Source: Nostoc sp. TCL26-01 (GTDB taxonomy: Bacteria; Cyanobacteriota; Cyanobacteriia; Cyanobacteriales; Nostocaceae). Taken from it: a DNA stretch of 64,000 bases. Below the pieces are notes generated by a model. The model made no database searches. It was not told the DNA's origin and was given only the letters and a program-made list of their open reading frames with translations. Location of the stretch: assembly GCF_013393945.1 (NCBI RefSeq), contig NZ_CP040297.1, positions 3,628,001-3,692,000 on the forward strand, written 5' to 3'. How positions within the stretch are numbered: position 1 is the first letter of the stretch; every line of letters starts with the position of its first letter. The position numbers were made by a program, and so were the translations under genes. Positions 51,101-56,900 of this stretch are shown piece after piece.

Positions 51101-53812
51101 TTGATAGACACCATCTGCTAATTGTCCACCATTGATTTGCGTGAGTGTCGCTTTATCTAAAGTGAAACTACCATCTGTATTTAACTTCGATAAAACGTCA
51201 ACAAAACTGCCAGAATTTAACTTGGCTTGGAATTTAACTATCTGACTGGTATCGGTGACAGTACCTTTAATTGTCGAGTCAGAGGTGGTGCGATCGCTCC
51301 CACTATTCCCTGTATCATTAAGTAAACTCACCCCAATGATCGGTGGCTGATTATCAGCAACAGGTGCTAAAAGATTTTGCAGAACATAATTACCGATTAA
51401 TTTACCAGTCGCCAGTCCATCTACGTTAGCTGTATTGAAATGAATACCACCATAGAGTCGGCTGATAGCGGCTTCATCGGCTGCGGCACTAAAACTATTA
51501 AATTGACGGTAAACTCCGGGTAATCCTAGAGAATTAACCGTAAAGTTGACATTATCACCCAGTAGTGCTGTTAATATTGTTGTGGCTGCACCACTAAAGG
51601 TACTGTGTCCAGAAATATAATCGGGGAAGGGCGGAGTTGTAATTAATGGTGTCCAATTCGGGTCAGCAATAGTATTAGGATTACCATCAGTATCGCCTTT
51701 TTGAATTGCAGTAATTGGTCGCCAGAAATTGTAGTGATATTTAGCATCCCAAGCTGCAATTCCTGCATCAGCGATGGAAATATCCAATAAGGCAAATATC
51801 CGGGCATTATCTACTAAAGAGTTACCCTTACTAGCTACGACATTTTGGGCAATTTGATTCCAATGTCCAGGGGGTGTAAAAGTCCCTCCACCATCAGCCC
51901 AGAATAACGCTATTTGGGTTTGTTCAGCCGTGCGAGTTGTGCTGTTTTTCTTGCCTAAATCCTTGACTTGATTGTAATCATCAGTGTACTGCTGACTATC
52001 CAAGGCAGGCGGCCCCTCTGGGCGGAACTGGGAACCACTGGTTAAACCAAAGGGTGTAACTTGTCCCCACTGGGGTAGTAAAGCTGGCGCAAATCCTGGG
52101 GCTGTGGGTATCCAGTCGCCGGGGTTGGTTCCTGGTGTATAAGTAACAGTAGTACTTGACCCGTCTGTACCCCGCAAAGTTAAAATACTATCGGCAACTG
52201 TCCGCCCAAATATTACCCCTGCATCTTCCGCCGCCCCATCAGGGATTTCTGCTAAAGACTCTGTTAAGGCTGCATCAAAGAAGGTAATCTGTCCAGGATA
52301 AAGATTGACTAAAACTCTATGGGCTGCGGCTGCGGCTGCTGCTTCCGGCGATGCACCAACTGGCGCAACTCCTGTGAAATAATAGTTCTGATAGTTCTTG
52401 GTAATACTATTTATTGCATCAAAGACGGCAGTTTGTGCGATCGCCATATTCCGAGAAGCGCGGGGCGGGGCTGTCTTATCTGTATATATGGCATTTAAAA
52501 GTATGGTGTTCCAGTCAAGCACGACATCGCTGTTATCTTCGGTAACTCGCTTGACAATTTCCGTAAATGTGCTTTGATTACCAGCTTTGTCTGTAGCAAT
52601 GGCAGTAAATGAATTATCTCCTAGTGTCAATGCCACACCAGTAAATATAAATTTACCAGTGGCATCAGCTGTAACTAATTGACTTGTTTGTTGTAATAAA
52701 ACAGTGGTATTTGCTTCTGTTTGTCCGATTAAACTTACTGTCGCAAATTTAGTTTGAGAATCCCCAACTGGCGCAGAATCAAACAGCGAATCTAGCATCA
52801 ACCCTGGAATCTGGGGACGAGTAGTATCTACGGTAAAGGTGTAGTCTAAGTTCGCTGTATTCCCGGCAATATCTGTGGCAATTAATTTCAGTGTATGGGA
52901 ACCATCACTTAAGTTACTTCCATTAATTTCTGTAATTTTATTTTGGTTTAAGGTAAAGTTCTGATCCTTTAAAGTTCCTAAGATATCAACAAAGTTAGCT
53001 GTTGCTGTATTATCAAATCCTGCCTGAAAGGAGACGATTTGCTGCAAATCCTTGATGCTGCCAGTAATTGTGGCATCTTTGGTAATTTGATCGTTATTAC
53101 TACTGCCTGTATCGTTACTTAAAGACGCACTAATAATGGGGCTATTACTATCTAGCGTAAAAGTTAGATCAAAGGTAGAGGTATTATTCCACTGGTCTTT
53201 GGCAAATAAATGTAGAGTGTGCTGACCTTGAGTAAGTGGTGTATTGTTATTGATTTCTGATAACTGTTCTGCTGTTAAGATAAAAGTCCCATCATTGGCA
53301 ACCACTCCCCGAATGTTTGTAAATTTGTCGATAGTTGTATTATCTATACCTGCACGAATGCGGGTGATGCGGCTGGCATCTTTCACAGTTCCTTTAATTG
53401 CTATATCTGCCGTGATTTTATCAGTGCTGACACCTGTATCGTTAGCTAAAGCTGCTGATAAATTAGGTGGGGTTTTATCTCGATTAAAATTAATCTCTAA
53501 ACCCAACTTCCTCACGTCAAAAATGGTGATTTTCTTATCTCCATCAAAATCACGAGGGTCATTAATTCCCACTATGGGTTTATTTCTGTCTTTAAGTATC
53601 AAGTCTAAATCTTGATAAGTTAATCCGCCATCATTATTGGCATCCCCTTTTAAAAATCCATCTTCTATAAAGGGAATTGTAGGGAAAGACAGAGATAATG
53701 AGTTTTTACCTAAAATCTGAGGAGTGAATAGATCACTACCAGTTTCAGTCAATAATGACGGAATCAAAATATTGTTGGCATTAATATTAGAAATGTTTTG
53801 AAAATCTTCCAT
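39143..53812 (-). CDS. giant dockerin protein with haloperoxidase, metzincin and PPC repeats
   Basis: A 4889-residue multidomain protein. Residues 56-105: type I dockerin with two complete calcium loops (D57-D68, D88-D99). About 110-430: three Ig-like modules. About 430-810: vanadium-haloperoxidase domain with K691..R698-P699, S-G-H at 734-736 and R785..H791, the full active-site set. About 820-1700: more Ig-like and SbsA-type modules, then a Pro-rich linker (near 1740). Around 2191: zinc site HELGHNVGLNH and Met-turn SDVMAQG (metzincin). Then choice-of-anchor-D-type modules, an Asp/Gly calcium segment (near 2590), LVIVD repeats (about 2650-2955), SbsA-like domain and about 17 PPC repeats (3177-4889). 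No signal peptide. Likely surface-associated or secreted. Confidence 0.85.
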   Translation of the reverse strand: MEDFQNISNINANNILIPSLLTETGSDLFTPQILGKNSLSLSFPTIPFIEDGFLKGDANNDGGLTYQDLDLILKDRNKPIVGINDPRDFDGDKKITIFDVRKLGLEINFNRDKTPPNLSAALANDTGVSTDKITADIAIKGTVKDASRITRIRAGIDNTTIDKFTNIRGVVANDGTFILTAEQLSEINNNTPLTQGQHTLHLFAKDQWNNTSTFDLTFTLDSNSPIISASLSNDTGSSNNDQITKDATITGSIKDLQQIVSFQAGFDNTATANFVDILGTLKDQNFTLNQNKITEINGSNLSDGSHTLKLIATDIAGNTANLDYTFTVDTTRPQIPGLMLDSLFDSAPVGDSQTKFATVSLIGQTEANTTVLLQQTSQLVTADATGKFIFTGVALTLGDNSFTAIATDKAGNQSTFTEIVKRVTEDNSDVVLDWNTILLNAIYTDKTAPPRASRNMAIAQTAVFDAINSITKNYQNYYFTGVAPVGASPEAAAAAAAHRVLVNLYPGQITFFDAALTESLAEIPDGAAEDAGVIFGRTVADSILTLRGTDGSSTTVTYTPGTNPGDWIPTAPGFAPALLPQWGQVTPFGLTSGSQFRPEGPPALDSQQYTDDYNQVKDLGKKNSTTRTAEQTQIALFWADGGGTFTPPGHWNQIAQNVVASKGNSLVDNARIFALLDISIADAGIAAWDAKYHYNFWRPITAIQKGDTDGNPNTIADPNWTPLITTPPFPDYISGHSTFSGAATTILTALLGDNVNFTVNSLGLPGVYRQFNSFSAAADEAAISRLYGGIHFNTANVDGLATGKLIGNYVLQNLLAPVADNQPPIIGVSLLNDTGNSGSDRTTSDSTIKGTVTDTSQIVKFQAKLNSGSFVDVLSKLNTDGSFTLDKATLTQINGGQLADGVYQLSLKAEDKLGNVSGEVKLEFTLDTTKPAAPTELKIKDDIDTITNKTTPTITGKAETGSLVQIFDGQTKLGETTATNGTWEITTSQLTDGVKNFTVNTIDAAGNISDKATLQITVDTVAPLLTVTSPQANAELKSGDKLTGSVNENTAQVSYRFNNGSLITVPINNQGRFDVELNLTGLADGQQNLTLRSVDLAGNSTETTVLVTIKSTTSDTTPPVITAALSQDTGIVGDRLTSNPAINGKVSDTSKISTFRAGFDNTQEANFVNVLPRLQADGSFAFNLAQLETIKGSTLGQGQHLLKLVASDELGNKSSIFNFDFTLDSVAAIATVASTINASNVVIDVDFSEAVTDSAIAKNNYTLKLENGQTVAISSIARLSTNKVRLNLTAPLASGKYTLTIDPAVSDLAGNGQTRTLSFTVNPSPLFQLVSHTPMDGATEVGVTFRPQIFFSEPVDPTSLNSNNFFASFGGEKIAATIVPANDGQFAWLFFQEPLPDASLIRVTVDGSTIRAKDGGKLLDADGDGQASGVLTFDFNTVSLVPTPNTSLSGIITDPGVDRLPHTADDQLPGPDGVLMTADDVFLNPIAGVKVFILGRETDFRITGADGRFSFDSVPVGNVKLAIDGRTATAPPTGFYFPEMVMDVNISPGVGNFTMMGMPEVYLPRIPNAILKDVDASQGKTIVADAVAAPELTAEQQQYLTIEVQPNSLVSADGQKLTSGQIGISTVPPELVRDMLPPGVLQHTFDITVQSPGITNFATPAPMTFPNVFGAAPGTQLNFLSFDHTTGRLVIEGTATVSEDGKFVRTDPGTGITHPGWHGLTPPGSCGGSGGAPPPPPPPPSPKDTMHESELVIPLITGESGSFLTKTWTAPDKLPDSPPPPPPTPGCAVPQRPKDPDKKQPYIQVNIQVEGPLADFMKQRSGTTEPLTGSSFTLQAGSGEKHSLEAVVKSYVEMAGILGGTNSAPFSQLNENILFGSKILITEVTGKPDGSKHTEKTTYYLYRFIDATDADHNDKQIEFEDTLVNGTRTKPISLKAGSATPQISASGAFSASGSTVQFKPTSVGLDQSGTLTIKTPTGKDVGTLNLKGDGEPKQKWFVDVSSFFNPDDFTDAIENTFSNDMTTNEKLIFGTANTGGTVVFDAGKASAFINDVIAEAAGLLNPFSAGLERVTSSSSGTVDFDDWEAESLDLFDDKYPTLGSAFIVDNENGQYNIDDIYTNRTKYSTSEQNFRLSEALNENYDGHVDIYFNRYFQVYGDTVYRDEKGKSLGFTGKEEWTRDQLVKSLGKTIAHELGHNVGLNHTNNFNPSDVMAQGFVLSTQKSFTTTANALKIALGLPWSDAEGQQAVQYYSTYITKGKGDAPEGISDPDSQPPKQIADGLLWLLEDGSQNFIDAINFGNVNLTGSVAKLNFVLTNTGDQLATINNISLTGNTGQFTLSNFTNGLVLAPGANTPITISFDPSVIGKSNATLVINSDALQPVVEIPLTGFAQSTNPYLFFNTPNNNLGGVAVAGGKVEKPNLATITNYGNQPLSISDIKLVEGSSAFSLLGVANNLATNPISLNFGESWSFGVDFDPSNLGLDRAVIEITSNDSNNSKSRFSFVGTGLDQIVYPQWGNDFIAIETPDVPGAPVLRTVSDDKGNFQLFLPPEQAYHMTIFDPVTGLVSHSYGKTPQSGQGIDLTASIVFNGSKAADTDGDGLPDDIEFAIGTDLQKIDTNNDGVSDFAAIQQGIDALGVNALPIGIISTVKPQQNNSFVQDVVASDKTAYLAAGSGGVQVVDLTQITKPVIISSVSGAELSGNAIAVAYTSIPGTTPGTTQHLVAAALGGSGLAVVDVTDPPAAKLLGRVSLSGSVLSVTIVDNYVYAGGSNGQVTILDVQTREIVGTFTATGSGDVSELTYSNGILYTLRGGTLATYNLGENLSAPALLNSLAFSGATNLFVGGDRAYVTGARLFEAVDITDPTKLKNTSGDSPILNYRGLAVNGSGRLIVGSTTGFSSDADARVTLFNVDNPDNTNGFLTEFDTPGSVQDIWIQNGLALVADGTGGLAIFNYLPFDNKGQAPNVTISTSAKDSDLTKNGIQVVEGTTIPILAKVTDDVQVRNVDLLVNGEVVENDGSFPWDLFAIAPKLTAQSNKVTLQVRATDTGGNTSLSNILTLDLIKDTFAPTVISTTPNEGARLKTIPSVSVRFNEALDTSRLNLSGVKLTYLGANGVVGGGDDVLVNLNELQTRNLDRTLLILPGSELSVGNYQLKLEQSIISDRAGNALTTPITLNFTKRPLTSPLTLGGVITGNLAEPGDDEVYTFTGTAGQRILFDGLDNNFTSIYTQLQSPSGISLGNYYYYNDSQPFTLTETGTYRATVRSSNNATGNYSFQLLDASAAPTITLGTTVTDTLTPGLATEVYRINGIAGQRLFFDSLATASGANWTLYNSGNQYVTAANLSSDFETTLTNTGTYLLVLDGNNTNGNVNYSFKVTNPPTTSTALTLGNTVTSTISQPGEIDEYTFTGTAGQRLYYDALINNNTSTIYAQLISPSGQQVFYNGDADSDRTPLTLTETGTYKLILDGYLDNTGDYNFRLLDASAAPIITLDTTVTNTLTPGLESDIYRINGTAGQRLFFNSLTNTASAFWTLYGVNNQYVTNTNLASDFEVTLTNTGTYLLVLDGYNSNSNTSYSFKVTNPPTTSTALTLGNTVTSTISQPGEIDEYTFTGTAGQRLYYDGLINNNTSTIYAQLISPSGQQVFYNGDADSDRTPLTLTETGTYKLILDGYLDNTGDYSFRLLDASAAPIITLDTTVTNTLTPGLEADIYRINGTAGQRLFFNSLTTSASAFWTLYGVNNQYITSFNLASDFEVTLTNTGTYLLVLDGYNSNGNTSYSFKVTNSGVVTTTALTLGNTVSSTISQPGETDEYTFTGTAGQRLYYDGLINNNTSTIYAQLISPSGQQVFYNGDADSDRQLLTLTETGTYKLILDGYLDNTGDYSFRLLDASAAPTITLDTTVTNTLNPGLETDIYRINGNAGQKLRFDALISGSVSGNWTLYGTGNQYITGTNLSNDFEVTLQNSGTYLLVLDGYNSSGTVNYNFKVTDISDAPVAASGFNSIKTGTIAAGGQDTYTFTASAGLLVYFDGQNSNSNNITAELRDANNQYIFASNTNSDTQLIRLQKSGTYTLTVKGASASSTGSYRFQVIDIPAAATDISFNTPITRNLTNGAETVVYRFTGTPGQELYYDALQGDADTVYAQLISPSGTSVFYINSDSDRTLFTLNESGTYYLLLQGNSTSAADYSFRLLDASAATAVTLNSTITDTLTPGLATNIYRINGTAGQRLFFDSLATGSSANWTLYGIANQYITANNLSSDFEATLSDTGTYLLVLDGYSNTTVNYSFKVTNPPTTSTALTLGNTVTSTISQPGETDEYTFTGTAGQRLYYDGLINNNTSTIYAQLISPSGQQVFYNGDADSDRQPFTLTETGTYKLILDGNANNTGDYSFRLLDASAAPTITLDTTVTNTLTPGLEADIYRINGTAGQRLFFDALANAASASWTLYGPSNQYITGSNLASDLETTLPSTGTYLLVLDGFNSNANVGYSFKVTNPPVTTTALTLGNTVTSTISQPGEIDEYTFTGTAGQRLYYDGLINNNTFTIYAQLFSPSEQSVFYIDADSDRQPITLTETGTYKLILDGNGNNTGDYSFRLLDASAATVITLDTTITNTLTPGLETDIYRINGTAGQRLFFDSLANAASVSWTLYGAGNQYIAGSNLSTDFDATLTTNGTYLLVLNGFNNNTTVNYSFKVTNPPVTTTALTLGNTVTSTISQPGETDEYTFTGTAGQGLYYDGLINNNTFTIYAQLVSPSGQQIFYIDADSDRQPFTLIETGTYKLIVSGNGNNTGDYSFRLLDASSAPVLTLDTTVTNTLNPGLETDIYRITGKAGQQLRFDSLNSGFVSASWTLYNPGNQYVTSLNLSSDFVLTLANDGIYLLVLDGFLANGTINYRFQVSNA
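39160..44290 (-). repeat. coding tandem array of about 17 PPC-type modules
   Basis: The last 5.1 kb of the giant gene repeats a unit of about 300 bp encoding a roughly 100-residue beta-sandwich. Two alternating types are seen: one starting TALTLGNTVTSTISQPGE, the other IITLDTTVTNTLTPGLE. Several units are nearly identical at DNA level (for example around 40740-40930, 42240-42430, 42840-43030 and 43440-43630), indicating recent duplication or gene conversion. Confidence 0.88.
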
Positions 53813-53883
53813 AATTCACCCTCTTTGAAATTCAGACTATCTACAATATTGTTAATAAACTCAAAAAGATAAATATGTTCTAA

Positions 53884-53935
53884 CAGTTATCAGTAAACGG
53901 TTCACTGATAACTGTTAACTGTTAACTGATTTAAG
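53884..53935. repeat. heptamer-type tract between the two giant genes
   Basis: Degenerate AACTGTT/CAGTTAT units occupy half of the 118-bp gap between the two large genes. No terminator was seen in the gap, so read-through is possible. Confidence 0.6.
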
Positions 53936-56900
53936 ACTCAATAATGCCTGCTTCGGTAACTATTAAAGAGAGTCCATCACTTAAACGAGCTTCATTGAAA
54001 CTGTATTGTTGAAACTCAGTCGGGCTATTCCAAGCCCCCACTGTAGCTGAACGACCTGCGCCATTTTGTTGGTCGGTATTTCCGTCGAAGTTAACGTCCA
54101 AGTAATTAAATTGAATAGCATTACTACCTTCTGTGAGAATCACCTGGAAAGTAATATCACCTGTTTCACCCTCGAAGGGATAAGCCTCAAGCTGATGCCA
54201 TTGAATGATAAATTGACGACTACCTACACTGCCTTGTGTTTCGGTAAATACAGTAGCAATCCTACCTTCATTACTACGAGTTTCTAAGTCATCCCAGAAT
54301 GGAAGCAGTGATGGCAAATTCCTTAACCCTGAAGCAGCAAAGTTGAGTGACTGATTAACATAGTTTGCGTTAGTACCACCAAAGCTAATCAGGCCGTTAC
54401 TGCTAATCCCCGCCTGGGTATAAGTCTTACCGTAGAAAGTGAAGGCAAATGGTAAATTAACTAGAGAGCTAAGATCATCACCTTGTAAATTTGGTACAAC
54501 ATTACCTGTCTGACTAATATCGATAAACTGACTTGGTTCTAGAGTGAAGCTACTGATGATATTTTCTGTTCCCAAGGGGTTACCTGCTCTATCGGTGATT
54601 TGAGCAGCATCAATAATTAATTGATAACTGCCGGCGGATAGAGCCTGATAAGTTAGTTGCACTGTGCGATCGCTTTCTCGCAGTTGAATATTTTCTGGGA
54701 CAATTACTTCATTGGCACTGTTGATCAATCTAAAGTTGGCAGCAATCACATTCGCTGTATCCAATGCTTCCGAGAACCGAACTGTCACACGGCGTAAATT
54801 CTCTAAGGTTGTTTGTCCGTTAGCAGGTGTGACACTATTAATTAGAGGCGCAACCGTATCCGGTACTAGGTCAAAGGCGAGAAGATTAGACAGACTACTG
54901 TTACCACCTGTATCGGTAGCTCGTACCTGGACGTTGACAACGGGAGCATCAGGATCATTATTGAGAGCGATCGCACTCAAGTCAAATGGTAAGGTGACAT
55001 CATTACTCACCACCTCACCATTAACTAATAGTTCAACATTGCGAATCTGCACGTCATCAGCCACATTCACCCGAATGGGGATATTTCCGCCTTCATTGAC
55101 TTGAATGCCTGGAGTGTTAGGATCTACATCCACTACAGAACTGCTAATACTGACGGTGGGAGCTTGACCTTTGTTGTCAAATGGTAGATAGTTGATGACT
55201 TGTAATCCACCTGTGTCATCAGCCACAAAAGCAATACCGGAGGCGATCGCAATATCACGGGCAAATCCTGGTGTATTTACTGTAAATAAAATATTGTTGG
55301 TGTTCTGTGGGTCACTAATGTCATAAACCCCAATTCCCTGATCTTCAGCCGCCACTAAAGCCAAACCTGAGCCATTGAGCGCCACATCACGAGCTGTAAA
55401 GAAGAAGTCAGCATCGCTAATCAGCGTCGGATTACTCGGATTAGAAACATTGATAGTCCGCAATCCACTACCCGCAAGATAAGCGACACCGTTAGCAGCA
55501 AATACCCCCACATCCTGTGAAGCGACTGAGACGCTTAATTGACCAACAATCCTTGCCGCCCCTATTTGGGTAATATCAATCACAGAGAAGATATCAGAAC
55601 CACTAGTAAAAGCATATAGTTTTGTGCCTTCCCTTGCTAAACCAGTGACTGTCCCAAACCCAGGAAGAGTTAGATTCTGTAAGCTTTCCCCCGTCAATAA
55701 ATCAATTGTTCGTAAAGAAGTACCAGCAATGATATAAGCGATACCATCAACTACTTCCACTTGGTTGACAGGGAAACTGACTTGGTTAGCAGAAATCTTA
55801 ATTGTCCGTAGCAAGGTTGGTAGCATGGGGTCAGAAACATCCACCAATTGCAAGCCTTCACTATTGGTAGCCACAGCCGCAATTTTTAAATTGGCATCAA
55901 CGGACACATCTGTCGCATCACCCAGCAGATCCAATTGACCGAGAATAATTGGATTATTGAACTGGGAAGCATCGACAATTGCCAAACCGTAAGAGCCGGT
56001 AGCCACATAAGCCGTTTGACTACCAGTTATCAAGGTTGAACCTTCAACAACCACTGCTTTGGCTTCACCTCTGATAGGCAAAGTGGAGATGATACCTGTG
56101 GGGAAGCCACGACCATTGAGGGGATCTAGTCCCTGTTCAAGTTCAGCTGAATCTCTAATCCCATCCCCATCGCTGTCTATACTGTTGGGATTAGAGCCTA
56201 AAACAAATTCACCAACATCTGGAATGCCGTCGCCATCAGCATCAGCACCACCAAATGTATCAAATTCTAGAAACGAAGATTGTTCGTTCTGAGAACCCCA
56301 TTCATTAAAAAGTGTCAACTGTCCACTAGAGGATGAAATTCCAGATATTTTCGCACTGTTATTGGTTGATGGCTGATAAAAAGTTGCAGTGAAGAATTTA
56401 TTTGGTGCTAATACCAAATTCTGAGGAGAGGTGTCAGGATTAAAACTGCCAGTTAACTCTAAACCATTTTCCATTTCATAACGGTAGAATACTGCGGGAT
56501 CGCTGCCAAAGCCTAGTGCCGTCGATTCTTGAATATTTTGTGCTTCTAATGTATTGTTTTTTAGAAGTTTTTGGTTGCCAATATCGATAGTAAAATCTTC
56601 ATATCCTGATGGAATTATAAAATTTCCCTGAATAGGCACTTCCACAATAATCTTTATCTGGAAAGATTTTGTCCCAACTGTTTCATGTTGTAAAATCCAC
56701 AAATCAGCTAATGGAGGTAAATATAAATCATTACGATCTACACCAAAATCATCACAAAGCTCGAATTTTAATGTCGCAGAATATTCACCACTTCCTCCAA
56801 CAAATGGAGTGAAAGATGTTACTTCAGCATTAAAATTTTCAGTAAATAATTGAGTCCCTTGAAGTCCACCAACCAACAACGAAAGAGTTATATCGCTAAA

